A program made the translations under genes and the position numbers. The notes under the pieces were generated by a model. It searched no databases and had not been told where the DNA came from. It saw nothing but the letters and a program-made list of their open reading frames with translations. Shown piece after piece: positions 11,422-24,500 of a stretch of 64,000 nucleotides of DNA (positions are counted from its first letter, which is position 1; each line of letters begins with the position of its first letter). The DNA comes from Rosellinia necatrix (taxonomy: Eukaryota > Ascomycota > Sordariomycetes > Xylariales > Xylariaceae): positions 372,001-436,000 of the forward strand of contig JAGYVD010000005.1 of the NCBI GenBank assembly GCA_021209875.1, in the 5' to 3' direction.

Positions 11422-11828
11422 GGGTCCCCTCCTCCCCCAGAATTGTTTCACAGGTATTTATTGGAGTTTGGGACATGGGATCGCTGCATTCCTAGATATT
11501 TATCATCTGTTGAGTCACGAGACTTTTGGCATTGGGTTGGGGGGAAGGCTCGCTAGCAAAACGGGATCATCGTCTGAATTCCCCAGAGCATAGAAAAATA
11601 CCGTCTTCTCTCCCAGCAAACGATGAAGCTGCATTGTATATCGCATAACACAGTCAGTCCCCCTCGCATCGGCAAGGCAGGGCATAATGTTCAATCTGCC
11701 TTCCTTTCCTTCGTACATGACTTGCTCCTAAACGAAACTCGAAATGTGACCTGTATTCCACCCCTCCAACTTTTCTCGAACAAAGTACACCTCCTCCTAA
11801 CCAACTGTCAATCCGCGCGCCATCGACC
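11422..11828. other. convergent 3' flanks
   Basis: Space between the 3' ends of the secreted-protein gene (plus) and the glucanase gene (minus). Nothing else seen. Confidence 0.45.
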
Positions 11829-13479
11829 TCAAGCCGACAGGACGCCGACGTAGGGGTTGAAGTTGTACTTCACGCCGTCCACTCCTCCGCTTCTCCTCCG
11901 CCGCCCGGGCGACGCCCATGGTGAAGTTGGTGGTGCGGATGCCGGCGCCGACGGAGACGGTGACGGGCGCGGCGCCGTCGCCGTCGCCGCTCGTGACGGT
12001 CAGCTCGGCCGGCTCGGTGAGCATCGTGGCGACGAAGACGACGTCCGCGAGGTACTGGATCCCGCTGGGCGGGCCGAGCGGATCCCCCGCGCACACCGTG
12101 GCCTTGGGCGTCGTGCGGTACCAGTACACCACCTGGTCCGCCGACACCGACGGCGCCGACGCCCCGGACTTGTACGCCGCGATGTACGGCGCCCACAGCG
12201 TCCGGAACCCGTCGTGCGGGTACCCCGTCGCCCACGCGCCCGAGCCGTCGTCGGAGTGGTGGGGCTGGTTGCCGCTGATGTAGTGGCTCTCGCCGAAGTC
12301 TATTCGAGGGGGGTTGGGGGTGTTAGTAGATGGGCCTCGGTGATTGTTTGGACGGGAGGAGAGGGAAGGAGGAAGGGAGGGGTGGGGGGGGGGAACATTT
12401 GGGGCGGGACGCACCGTTCCAGGTCACAATCTCGACGATGGCGGGCTTCAGCTGCAGCATCTGCTCCCAGCGGAGGGTTGGCTGGTCTTCGCAGATGAAG
12501 ACCCAGTTCTTGGTGTTGAAGTGCGTGAAGAACCAGGGCGACACGGCTGGGGCGTGATTTGGGGTTAGCGAGACTGAAAAGAGGGGTTTGGTAGAGGGGG
12601 AGCTACGGGGGCGTGGGACGTACGAGCCATGTAGGGTCGGCCGGCTAGGTTATCGAGGAACCTCTCGTCCCAGACCGTGGTCATGGGGCCCGGGATGATG
12701 CTGTTCCCGCCGTCGGTCGGCCAGGCGTACCAGGAGAAGGCGCCGTCGAGCCCGGTCTGCGCGTTGGCGAGGAAGGCCGGGTCTTGGATGTTGGGTAGGG
12801 CGGTGATCTTCTGGTCCGGCAGGGCATTCTTCACCGCGTTCCAATCCATGCTGTCGCCTACGAAGGTGCTTACGATCGCGCCGTCATCTGATTCGCGTTA
12901 GAGGAATGCCTCCTTCGGTTGAGTGTCATCGAGAAAAAAGTAAAAAAAAAAATTCGGAGCGGGGGGACGGTGGAAGATTAGAATGGCGTAATTCATTTAA
13001 CATACTATGTGACGATTAGCGTTGTCTTATTGAAAGAAGGAGATTAAAGGGGGCGAAATATACCTGTAGTAGGCTTGGGCCGGGTGAGAGCTGTAGTTCC
13101 CGACGATGTCGATGATGGCGGGGGTGTCTCCCGTAGACCAATAAGCGAAGTCAAAGGAGATGAACACCTTGAAATCCAGTTCCTCGGCGGCTTGATATGC
13201 GTTGGCGAGCTGCCTGGGGGTATAATTGTCAATTCGCTCCGGGGCACAGTTCAGCGCGAAGCCGTCGATGCCGATAGCCTTTGCCTGCGTTATATCGGCC
13301 TTCCAGTCCTCGACTGAGTAGTTCTCGACGATACCGACCTATTACCGAGTGAGCTGGTATTCACAAGAGATTAGGGGGGAGAGTCTGACGATGAAATGGG
13401 CGTACACAGGCTTTTCAGCCTGCGACTCGACTGCCCATGGCATCATAGCCAGAAGCGCCGCCACGAGTCTCTTTGCCAT
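11829..13479 (-). CDS. GH71 alpha-1,3-glucanase, possibly broken
   Basis: Exons on the minus strand: 13479-13390, 13338-13064, 12887-12624, 12546-12415 and 12299-11829. A signal peptide (MAKRLVAALLAMMPWAVES) precedes the family opening VYAHFIVGIVENYS. GH71 signatures follow: DITQAKAIGIDGFALN, FKVFISFDFAYW, VSTFVGDSMDW, SWYAWPTDG, NWVFICEDQ, and VEIVTWNDFGESHYI, which contains the family's conserved acidic motif. The enzyme should be secreted and hydrolyse alpha-1,3-glucan of fungal walls. Two problems exist. Exon 2 ends in phase 2, but exon 3 (at GACGGCGCG) needs phase 1, so the best splice meets an immediate TGA. Near the end the frame runs out of register before the family-like ending YNFNPYVGVLSA and stop at 11829-11831. 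Each could be a one-base error or a real mutation. Confidence 0.75.
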
Positions 13480-13568
13480 ATTGAATATTCGATGTTGAAA
13501 TGGGAATGAAATTCCTGGGGAACATTCCTGCCGAGGGAAACGAATAGCTGCATTGGGCGGCGCATCTC

Positions 13569-13574
13569 TTTATA
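13569..13574 (-). promoter_or_regulatory. TATA box of the GH71 gene
   Basis: On the minus strand GCAGTATAAAGAG lies about 90 bp before the glucanase ATG, at the usual fungal distance, with no other ATG between. Confidence 0.45.
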
Positions 13575-15532
13575 CTGCGTCTTGACGGTGATTTATTTAT
13601 GGCAAAGATCATCGCCACCCGAGGGGATCATTGGGGGCCTTTTGAGGCTTACGATGTCTCCTTCCCGATTTGCGACCTCAATGCCTGCTAGGCACTTTTC
13701 TTGTTTCAATGCGACCCCGAAAATCATCTCATTCAACTAGGGTAACGCAGGATTGAACTCATCTTGCAAAATGTAACTTCCAAGATTATCCAGCGTGGGG
13801 GAAGGGGCGCTTATGTATGGAGACGTCTTACGACGCCGGGGAGAGCCCCTTACCATCCAAATCCTCCGGCAATTTAAAACGGAGGCCGGGCGGGCGGCAG
13901 ACTCGGACCCTCGGTATTGAGGCTACCCACCGGAGGGGTCGGGATCCACAGCGCGAAGGACCGAATATATCGGGCCTTTTACGTAACCTAGATAGGTGTA
14001 ACTATAAGTACAACAATTTCAACAACAGCTATGACTAGAAGTGGATGTAACTTCGTAACCGTGATTTCTTTATCTGGGATGGGGCTGTCGTTGCAGTGAC
14101 ATTGTTCGAAAGAACCAATAGGGCGATACAAGGTATGTCCCTTCCCTAACAGTAAGAGCCGTCATACAACGGGTAGACGATACGAAGTTCCTTCCTAGTC
14201 TGTCCTCTGGCCCTAATCCTAGAAATGACGGCTAGTTAGGCGAAGCGAAGCGAACGTGGCAGGATGTTGTATGATTCGTTAAAGTTACAATGCATGCCAA
14301 TGTAACTTAAATGTTGCTATGTGATGAGCCCAGGCGCGTCAATTGCCTTGCCACCAAGATGGGGCTAGATTTGAAACCTGAGGAATCGAGATCCTCAGCT
14401 CAAGCGAGTAAATGTTACATTTAGTTGAGAAGCCTGGAAATTTCGTATCAATATTGGGCTAGGCTTTTTCACACAATTTAGTCTCTGAGGCGTCGAGAGC
14501 GAGCGATACGATCTCCTTCAGAAAGGACTCGTCATGCGATCAATATTATATATCTTGAAATCGGTCGTGTCGTTGGAGCTCGGAGTCTGAGTAGGGTGTC
14601 GTCTAGAAAAGGTTGTGAGAGGGAGTGAGTGAACGAGGTCGTTCTATACAACCCCTTAACTGTTGAAGAAGGAGAAAGAGTTCTCATACGTTGTGAGTAG
14701 ATGTCCAAACAATGCCCAGCATATGACGTTATGTCGGCCTCGCTGTACTGTCGCCATTTGCACATTTTCTCAGCAGGTATTAGCTATAGTCTGGTGTGAG
14801 AATAGGGGGATGACGGTGTATTGAGGCCATTGGGATTGAGGCCTTGGACTCTAGTTTTAGCCTTATTATTATTGATGTTTTTGGACTTACACCGGCTAGT
14901 GACTTGTTCTAAAAGCTGATTAGGCAATCGCTCGGCATAATCAGATTTATATATACCTCAATAAAGCTTTAGCAACGAAGCTGTGAGGTCGCTGACGATC
15001 GTTGACGATCGTTTGTAGACGATGAGCCGGGTGTGCTCGCTTATCTTGGAGCTCCTCAAACAACACTCCCTGATTCAGTTGATGACAATGGATTTTTCGA
15101 CATCGATGGGAATATTTCTGAATAGTCGTCCGAACCAATCACGCAAATTAGCTACATGAATTCGCCTTGTCTATCTAATGAAGGTCGCACAGCAGATACA
15201 CGGCCACCTGCAGGCTTCACCATGTTTCTCAGTGTATCGGTCAATCATGGCATGGTTGCCCTGGGGGTTGGGGGTCTCCGGCTGCACTCATAACCGTTTC
15301 GCTTGATAATGGTTTCGTCATAAGGAAATAGGAAATTTAGGCTTCACCAATCTCGACTGTTTGGGGAATGAAGATGTTTGGTGGGAGGATGGTGGGAGGA
15401 TGGTGGGAGGATGGTGGGGGCGGGTAGCATTGACATGTGAAGCTCCCTAATTTGGCAACTGAATCAGCCATTCCTAGATTGGGAAGGACCCCTTTGCAGG
15501 ACCCACCAACCTGCCGCCGTTTTATCTACTAA
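13575..15532. other. intergenic with small repeats
   Basis: No gene supported. It holds several copies of TGTAACTT or its complement (13772, 14046, 14282, 14301), a 7-bp-stem hairpin at 14378-14398 (CTGAGGA/TCCTCAG) and an 11-bp tandem repeat near 15381. Short minus ORFs at 14532-14765 and 14947-15138 have no features. Confidence 0.4.
15381..15420. repeat. 11-bp tandem repeat GTGGGAGGATG
   Basis: Three full units and a partial one, G-rich on the plus strand, about 390 bp before the I9 inhibitor gene. Confidence 0.8.
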
Positions 15533-15806
15533 GTGGAGCGACAATGCTGTCATCCAAGCGCCCCATCTCTCTACTTCCATCCTCAACCTCAAAGGTGCAT
15601 CAACTTCCAGGCAACCGCGAGATATTTACATCTACTCGACCATCCGATTTCCACATTTGCGATCTGCAATACAAGATCACTCTATTTCAACACACCCTCG
15701 ATTAAAAAACTACCAATACCAGCTCTCTACACTGCCCCCCCCCGGGTTGAGCCGATTAGTCAAACGAACTCGTCAATCACGTCATCGCCCGTAAATAATC
15801 GACACA

Positions 15807-16235
15807 ATGCGATTTCTATCCGTTGCCATCAGCGCGCTGGCTATCGCGCAGGGCGCGTTCGCCGTCGATATCCAGAAAGCTATCATCATGAGCTTTCCCC
15901 ACGAAACGCCCGATGATGTCGTCAGTCGGGCGATGGACGACATCCGCAAGGCCGGGGGTACCATAACGCACGAGTACAAGTTGCTCAAGTAAGACGTCTC
16001 GTTCTGCCTCCACACTACATACAGCCGTTTCCATCGGAGTTTAAGTGCGATGGGCGGGCGTGCCATCTGACTGCTGTAAAAACAATAAAAAAAAAATACT
16101 GACAATATGTCCAGGGGTTTCGCGGCGAAAGCACCACAGAAGATCCTCGAGACCGTGACAGCATGGAGCTCCGAATACAACGCGGTCATCGAAGAGGACC
16201 AAGTAGTGCAGATCACGCACGCCGGAATGCACTAA
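15807..16235 (+). CDS. secreted I9-type protease inhibitor
   Basis: Two exons, 15807-15988 and 16115-16235, give 100 residues. The signal peptide (MRFLSVAISALAIAQGAFA) is followed by a stand-alone inhibitor I9 domain, the same fold as subtilisin propeptides: IIMSFPHETPDDVVSRAMDD, a central GGTITHEYKLLKGFAAKAP segment and a C-terminal EDQVVQITHAGMH. In family members the C-terminal tail enters the protease active site; the subtilisin propeptide acts as chaperone and inhibitor. With no protease domain attached, it probably inhibits a serine protease in the secretory route or outside the cell. The intron (126 bp, GTAAGA...CCAG) splits the lysine codon before GFAAKAP. The upstream 127-codon frame at 15533 is a shadow of the leader. 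Confidence 0.85.
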
Positions 16236-16987
16236 ATCGATGTTTCACTGCGAGCAGCCGATAGGCTTTATCAGGAGATTTGCGCCTTTCGAATCTGCGC
16301 CCCCTCGATACCCTTCGTATGCGATCGTGTTTCTCTCGTGTTGAACGCCGGAATGAGACGGACGATTAATGGGCTTATTGCGTTAGAAAGATGATTTTGG
16401 ATTCTATTCCTTTGGCGTTATCGGGACTGTTGGCCAGTCCAGCTTTGTTAGCCTGACTTTGCTAGGCTACGATGCCAAGCGTATTGCTTACATAGGCGAA
16501 ATATCATCTGAGAAATATACATTTATGGTATATGCGTTGTGGATCCGGGTATTGTGTGCTAAAATTCATGTAGTCGTGTCTGCCATTTTGCTCGCCCACC
16601 CCAAGCCAAAACTACGAGAGCGGGGGATAGGCGAAGGATGAGCTGGGGCGACACGACCTTCCTCCTTCTCCACCTTGGCAGGACTCGACGACACTTTCCC
16701 CAAGTGGTTTATCTTATCCCGGATGTAGAGGGGAAATATTAGTACCAGAGTTGCATAATACCTAGCCTGCGCAAGCTATACACGACGTGGAAATCTCGAC
16801 CACTCGTTGTTTGCATAGCTTGAATGGCAAGTTTGGGTTATGAACACGGTATTAAGAAGCAAATTTTGAGGTATAGGGGTCACGGCGAGCCGCATTCTGG
16901 TTATGGGGAATGGATTGATGCTAATACCCAGCTAATGTAACTAAATATGCGGGTGTTAGAAGGGTGTGATACTGACATATCAATATA

Positions 16988-17708
16988 TTAATATATCCCG
17001 AGACCCCAAGACATGTCGAAATAGTAGCTGCACGAAAATATTCTATACCGCATAACCCGCGTAGGAGTGCTACGGTACTGTTGGGGCCCTTTCCCGCCCT
17101 TCTCGTTCGGCACCGCTTGTTTCGGCTCTGCTGCCCCGAGGGTGATTTTGGCGTCCCGCAGTCGATGCATGAGGTGCCTCAAATGCTCGGGCATGACTCC
17201 GTTCTCCTCCTCTACGTCCTAGATATAACCATACGACCGCATCGTGCAGGATGTCGGCCGACGACGACGACGACGACAACGACGACGACAACGACGACGA
17301 CGACGACGGCTGCGTCTGACCGGGCGACGAGAACGGGCCATCCTCACCCCTGCCTAAATTCTCTATATCTGTCTCCTACGATGGCAGCCGGTTGCCGTAA
17401 TACATTGGTAGATCGCCGTCGCGGAAGCGGCGGTCTGAGGCCTGTACCATCGGGACGGCAGAGAACTCGCCCGGGTAAAAGTTCTCGCGGCTATGTTTGG
17501 CATGGTGAACTCCTCTGGGCATTTCTGCTCGGGCCGAGAGACCGTGGTGTGGATAAGCCGCTGGAGGATCCGTCGGCATGGTGCTGCTGTTGCCACTGAC
17601 TGGCGTGGCGCATTGGGGCTGCAGGCTAAATAGGGAGGCAACCTGGTCAGCCTGACGAGCGATGTCTCTGCTAGCGGAAGGGGATTGGATGCCAGGGGCA
17701 GCTGCCAT
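16988..17708 (-). other. possible coding remnant with Ser repeat
   Basis: On the minus strand, a 110-codon frame from 17708 to an in-frame TAG at 17376 has balanced, protein-like composition. Reading on past that stop in the same frame gives a run of serines from (TCG)n. A third stretch (GVMPEHLRHLMHRLRDAKITL) near 17190-17130 also reads as protein. The pieces could be one gene with introns or a stop mutation; I found no convincing splice sites and recognise no family. Confidence 0.2.
17255..17310. repeat. (ACG)n trinucleotide repeat
   Basis: About 18 near-perfect CGA/ACG units with a few AAC interruptions. Confidence 0.85.
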
Positions 17709-18560
17709 GGCTCAGCCACTGTTATTATGTCTTCTCTACGGAGTAAACAAGGCGCTCTGGGGAGATGAAACCATAGCATAGCCCGTACTTAGCCTTGTAG
17801 CTTCTGTGTTCAACCCGTGATTTAGAAATAATCAGATATCATGGTAGGTGATATCCAAACAAGACATTAGGTACTCTCTAGAAGAGTGCGCATGGCCTTC
17901 CTACTACGCCCACACGTTAAGAAGACTGAATGTAATCCTTAAATCCCCATTATTTTGCCTAACTTCGACTCCATACAAAACCAGGTGGTGGGTAGGATGG
18001 ATCCAGGGCTTTTCCGAACCCAACATGCCTAATCGTTTGGGAGCACTTATTAGGTAGTACCCTAATTAGTTGGTAAAGCACGCCCGGGGTCCTGTAAATT
18101 ATGGTCTGCAGGCCGTTAACGGTAGAGATTAGATACTAGATACTCAAAAAGTGGCTGGCAATTTGATGGAGGGCCTATGTCGCTCTCATGAACGCTAATT
18201 TGTTAATTATCGCTATTAGAAAATGTGTATTTAGTTTTAGTTGAGTCTCAACCTGTAGTTTTAAACGAGCAGGTACAGGAGGCAAGAGAGAAGGGATAAA
18301 AGAGCAGAGCCTCAGGGTAAGCACCCGAGGGTACACAATGGTACACAATGGTACACGTCAGGTAACCAGCGTCAGGGGATACCACCCTTGCTCGGTAGTA
18401 TTTAGTAGACTTGTCCCGCCCTTACTTGAGCTGGAACAATAATAGCATCCGTAAGTCATTACTTACCCTTCAAGTAAGCAGTCAAGTGTAGAACCCCTAG
18501 CTATCTGCTTTAGCGGCTATTCCGGCAGAATCGTCTGCCATCCCCTCCCAATCCTTCAAC

Positions 18561-21500
18561 ATGAGCTATACAGCATTGTAAGTGCTCATAATATTCACCC
18601 CCCATTCACAAACCCATGCGTAGCGATAAATGCTGAAACAGATCCTATTTCTAGCTTAGTGATCATCAACGAACCCGGAGGTCGGCCAGATAAATCGCAA
18701 TCTTTAGAATATGTTGCCAGACGTTTCCATTGTCAACATGTTGTTGAATACGACCTCATCCCTGCGGGACATCGATCCTTAGAGGAAGGAGGTCTTCGAG
18801 GACGAGCCGAGAATATCCTTCAAGACTTGATGGGGGGACGGCCAGTCGGGATCAGTAAGCCCTTACATTTAGTGACTTCATGAGAAGGGTTCCCGCACCG
18901 AGCTTCCTAGCGTGTTGACCATTCCGTTGTAGGGTAGAAGTATATTGACCGATTGCGATACATTGATCTTCATAGGCTACGGTGTCGGTGGTCTCCTTCT
19001 TAGACAGGTATACATTCCACCACTCGAGCTTGCTGTTGCCCTACGCCATTTTGACAGTCTTAGATTATTCTGCTATCAGCAACCAGTTCCCGGTATGCGA
19101 TGCTTTCACAATCTACGGGCCTCCTCGTATTTTTTGGAACTCCCCACAGGAAAGCGCCAAAGAGTTCCATTGAGGAGTCCCTGTTTCGAATGGTTTCCTC
19201 GCTGAGGTCGAGTGAGATTGATCCTGTCAATCTGCTGCTTGCATTGCAGTCGGCTCTACCTAGTCTAGGAAATGAATTCGATACCATTCTCAGGCAACAA
19301 TATGAAACGGTTAACTTTATTGAAGTGGATGAGAGATGGGACAGTGACACTGTCGTAAGTTGATTGTACCATTACTTTCCGGCCAGTTTGGTTGCCTTAT
19401 ATTAACAATTAATAATGTCTAAAGATGACCAATGAGTACTGTTCCACTATGGGCGCACCTGGAGATGAAAATGTCCAGATTATCTGTGGCAATGACCAAC
19501 CATGGGCAACTGCGTTAAGCAGACAGATGGTTGCTGATGTGATCATCAAGAAAGTAGAACATGCGGTAGAAGCTAAGCGAAAAGGTTAGTCGAGGATATA
19601 TTTATTCAATGCTTATCGGTCTCTACCTTTGCCAGCCACCGAAATATGACGGGATTCACGAATAAACTAGCTGACAGGCGACACAGTTAACTTACGAAGT
19701 CAATACCACGACTTCCTTGGACGCCTCGGCGGATACGCGATTACTGGCTCGCCGCCCCTATCGACTTGGAATCAACCGTTAGTGCCTGATTTGATGGGTT
19801 GGATCCAAGAGACGGAAACCTTTGCCAGCTGGGTTGGCGCCTCCGGCTCCTCGGTGCTGCACATCATGGGTCGACCGGACTCTGGAACCACCAATTTGTC
19901 TGAGCACGCTATCGGACTCCTCAGATCCAATAACAATGCTAACCTCATATTGACCTCTTTCACAGTGGAGGCTGTTTCTATTGCATCTGGGTTCTCACAA
20001 ACCACAGAGATGCTTGTGGCTCTATCCCGGCAGTTGCTCTTGCTCAGGCCAGACGCGTTCCAGGGCTGCTCAGCCCTTTGCTCGTGGGTAGTGAGAACCC
20101 CAAGGATTATTATCACAGATACCATTGCATAGTCATTGCTTCGCTGTATTGTCTCTGCAATTCGCGATCCAATTTGCTTCCTAATCAGAAACATTGATCT
20201 TCTCAGTCACACTCCAGGGTGGGAGCAAGCGCTCGTGAAGCTATCTCATATTGGCCGACAGAGCCAACCTCTGCAAATTGTAGTGACAACCATTTCATCC
20301 TTGAATTCTACAATCCCTGAAAACTACAGTGTAGTTACTCACCAAAGTTCTAATGAAGCGTGGGTGAATGCCTGCAGACGATATACGAACTATGGCAACC
20401 CAGGATTAGATCAGAGTTTTTCCAATGCCTCTTACTTTAGCATTTCACTGGAGGGTCATCAGGCTCTGCTCTCATACATCGAAAATGGGGTGCGGGAGCG
20501 AATACGCCGATGGAAACAGAGGGGGGTGGCCTCGTCGAGCTTTGAAGAAGAAGTCGTGAGCAGGATATGCGTTCCTGGAACAACTTACCTTCTCGCGAAG
20601 CAGCAGGTGGACTATTTGCAATCGTCTCTCTCTCATACTTCTGAATCAGAACTTAGAAGACACCTCGACACACTACCATTAACGCATGATGCCCTTTATA
20701 TCCGTACCATGGAATCACTTCCGAAAGTAAAACGCGACTGGGCCATGGCGGCCCTTGCATGGATTGTTCTCTCGTTCCGGCGCCTTGATAGCAGCGAGCT
20801 TGCACTTGCGCTCGTCTTTGAACATGGAGATATTCAAGAGCTTGAGCTCATGCGCCAAAATGTATCACATGATATCACTGACGACTTGGTGAAAGCGATT
20901 GGACCATTCTTGAAGACAGTCGGGGGTCAATTTCATCCTATTCATCGAAATATCGGGCTCATAACTAGCTTTTCAGGCTACGGTCCCAGATTTCATGCGA
21001 ACGCAACCCTTACCTGCCTAAGGTATGTATCGATCATTTTAAGCCACTACAATGTTATTGGACTGGGAGGAAATCTATCAGATGAGTTGAATCAAAACTC
21101 AGACTGTGGTTTTCTACCTTACAGCGTCATTCATTGGCCGTATCACTACCTAAACGCATTGTCCGGCCACGACAACCACGACTTCGTAATCTGCACTCGA
21201 AACTTACTCGAAACGCCGCGACTTCTCTCCACATGGTCACAATTATACAGGCTTCTAACAGAATCTATTGTGAGCGAGTGGGAGGAACCAGTAGCACCGC
21301 TGTCTAACGTACTTAATGTCGCGTGTCGATTCGGACTCTTGCCTCTGGCTAAGGAATATGCAGTTAGCCATAATGGCTCTCGTTTTGGGAAAACTTGGGA
21401 AAATGCTCTGAACTTAGCGTCACAGTTTGGCCACGCAAATATTGTATCTTGGCTTCTCCAGAATGGTACAAGATCCTTGGATGCCCTTTCGCTTGCTGCG

Positions 21501-24500
21501 GCGGGGGGATACACCGATATTGTCGATGACCTCCTTTCCAATGGGTCAGAACTGAGCCTCAAGGATGGCGCGGGATATACAGCGCTGTTACGGGCTGCTG
21601 AGCATGGTCACACCAACACGGTAAGCCGACTCTTAAATGGTTTCGGCAGGGAATTAGTGAACGAAACTGCGCCAGATGGCTCATCAGCCTTGCACATGGC
21701 CTCACGCATTGGCCATTTGGAAGGCGCGCAAAAAGTGATAAGAGAGGGAGCAAGTGTCATGCAAGAGAACCAAGCCGGATATATCCCACTACATCTAGCG
21801 GCAGCCGGGGGCTATTCGGATATAATACTTGCCCTAACACCAGGGCCAGTGACGCTGACGAAGAAGACAAGCGTAGAGGATGGAGCGCACACCCCGCTTC
21901 ATCTAGCTGCACTCAGTGGGAATACCGAAGCATGCCGGCAACTTTTGATATTGGGATCAATCACCCTGCTCACAATTCGGAATGAGAAAGGCTGGACCCC
22001 ACTCCATGTAGCAGCACACAGCGGATATCTAGACACTATCCGGCTTTTCCTGGACATGCTTGACGTAGCATCCATTGAAAATCAAGGAAAAGAGACTGCC
22101 AATGCGAAAGAAAATAAAGATATACTGGCAGCAGCTCCTGACGAGTTGTCGACGACCCTGGCGGCTGGAAACGGTCATGTCGCAGTCATGATGGAATTAC
22201 TCAACTATCTAGTGAAAGGACGGCAAAATTCGGATTCAACCACCAAAAGTGACCAAATCGCAGGTCTAGATGAGGCCACTCACTGCTTGTGGTCGGCTAT
22301 ACAGAATGGGCAAGTCGGTGCCGTTAAACGGCTGCTTCGAGAAGGTGTGGACGTTTCGTCGCCTGACCCGGCTGGAAACACAGCGCTACAACTAGCAGTT
22401 CAGGGAAATGACCCGGCAATTGTGGAAACGCTTTTGAGCGAGTCTTCGCCCAGGGTGGGAGACAAGAATGCCTCTCTAGTGCTCGCCGTCTTGTCGGGAA
22501 GCCTGTCCATGACTCAAAAACTCATAGACAACGGTGCCGAAGTGAGGACATCGGACAACTCTCATGCATCTTCCCGCTCCCCTCTTCATGCCGTCGCGGA
22601 AATAGGCAATGAAGCAATTTTGTCAGCGCTGCTCGAGACGGCGACTGGACAGGAACTGTTTGTCCTTGTCATTTATGATCTTGTGTCACTGGCAGCCACC
22701 CACGGCCATAGTAATTTCGTCAAAACCCTACTCACACGGAACACAGAGATGAGGGAAGAAATCCGGCAGGTCAAGGACAGCAAAAAACACAGTGACAAAA
22801 TCAGTGGCGGAGCTAGTGATGCCACTCGTCGTAAGAATCCTTATCAACGGAATAACAAAAGATATGGTTGGCGTTTCTTCGGGGGACTGCTAACTGCATT
22901 CCAAGTCTGGGGTAGTCCTAGGGCCGTGAAAGTGCTCCTACAAGCCGGGTTTCCCTGCCATTTCCGGGATGCATACGAAACACCATTACATATTGCCGCG
23001 AGACACGGACATGACACTATAATTCGCTTTCTTGTTGCACGCGGCGCTGAAATCCAGAGGGAGACAGGCACAGGGCATACAGCACCGATGGTTGCCGCAA
23101 AAAACGGTCACGTCTCAACATGCAAGTGCCTACTAAGTTTGGGGGCCGATGTCAATAGTACGAGCGCCGGGAAAGCTACTGCGCTCATAGTTGCCTGTCG
23201 AGCGGGATCCAGAGAGATTGCCGAGTTGCTTCTTGAGCACGATGCCGATATCTCTGCTACTGATGCACACGGCGTGACCCCTCTACATGCAGCTGTCCGC
23301 ACTCCGGATCTCGTTCGCTTCCTGCTCGGGAGGAACCCAAAGCCAGCGACCAATGTGCCCAACCAGGAAGGGCGCACGCCGCTTCTCGAGGCCATCGCAG
23401 AGGGCAGCCTCGAATCCACCGACCTGCTCATCGCGGACGGCGTGCCACTTGGCAACGAAAACCGGACATGCCTTCACCAGGCCATACTATCCCGCCACTC
23501 TGCTATTGTCAAGCGGTTGCTTGAGAAGGGTGCTAGCTGCAATTTTAGCGACAGCGAATATCCCATGCCTCTGCACTTCGCAGCAGAAAAGGCATTCCCC
23601 GAAGCAGTCGAGTATTTAGTATCAGAGGTCCCGGATATAAATGCCGTTTCGGGGCAGCTTGGCACGGTCCTGAATGCCGCGGTGGCAGGGGCTGATTCAA
23701 ACCCTAAAAGGGGCATTCGGTGCGTCGAGATTCTCATCAGCCACAACGCAGACGTAAACCGCTATGGCGGGATTCTGCACTCACCGCTTCAAACAGCCGC
23801 GCGGCACGGGGTCGAGGAATTAGTGAGACTATTTCTTGCCCATGGGGCTGAGGTGGATGCGACAGGAGGCTATTTTACAACTGCGCTCAGTGCCGCAGTC
23901 CAAAGCGATCATGTAGACCTGACAAAGATCCTACTAGACGCAGGCGCTTCTCCAGTCATTGAGCTGAAAGACGGCGATACTATTCTTTCTCGCGCCATCG
24001 CCAGGTGGGATAGTTCAGAGAGTGTAGAGCTTGTGGAGGCTCTTCTGTCACCCCGCGGCATGACCCTGCCTGCGGAGGCTCTGGTGGAAGCGCTACGAGT
24101 GGCTGCTAAAGAAGATAAGCTCCCATTCTTGCAGCTGTTGTTGCGCAAGGGCAACTTGTTGAAGTCCAACAGAGACCTAGGCCTGCCTCCGATCCTGTTC
24201 AGTGCGATCAGCTCCTCGAGCGAAGAAGTATTGGAATACCTATTGGGCGAAGGGCGGCGCTACATCGACGTGGATGAGACTGACGTCCATGGAACCACGG
24301 GGCTTGCATATGCTGTCGCGGGCGATTATTGGTATGTCGACGAGCTGCTCGATGCCGGCGCAAACCCAAACATTGCCGACAGGACAGGTAACACGCCCCT
24401 CATCCTCGCCGCCAAGGCCGGCAATGAGGCATTCGTGCAGAGCCTCCTAAGCCCGGATAGAGCTACGCGGATCGATCTGCTTGACCTCGCAGGCCGTGGG

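Larger units (their letters stand above)
16236..18560. other. intergenic with possible coding remnant and repeats
   Basis: Holds a trinucleotide repeat near 17255, a possible minus-strand coding remnant (listed separately) and a 10-bp tandem repeat GTACACAATG at 18331-18355. Otherwise nothing recognised. Confidence 0.4.

Noticed and set aside
11857..12498. 213-codon plus frame opposite the glucanase
   Set aside because: Antisense shadow of well-conserved GH71 exons.
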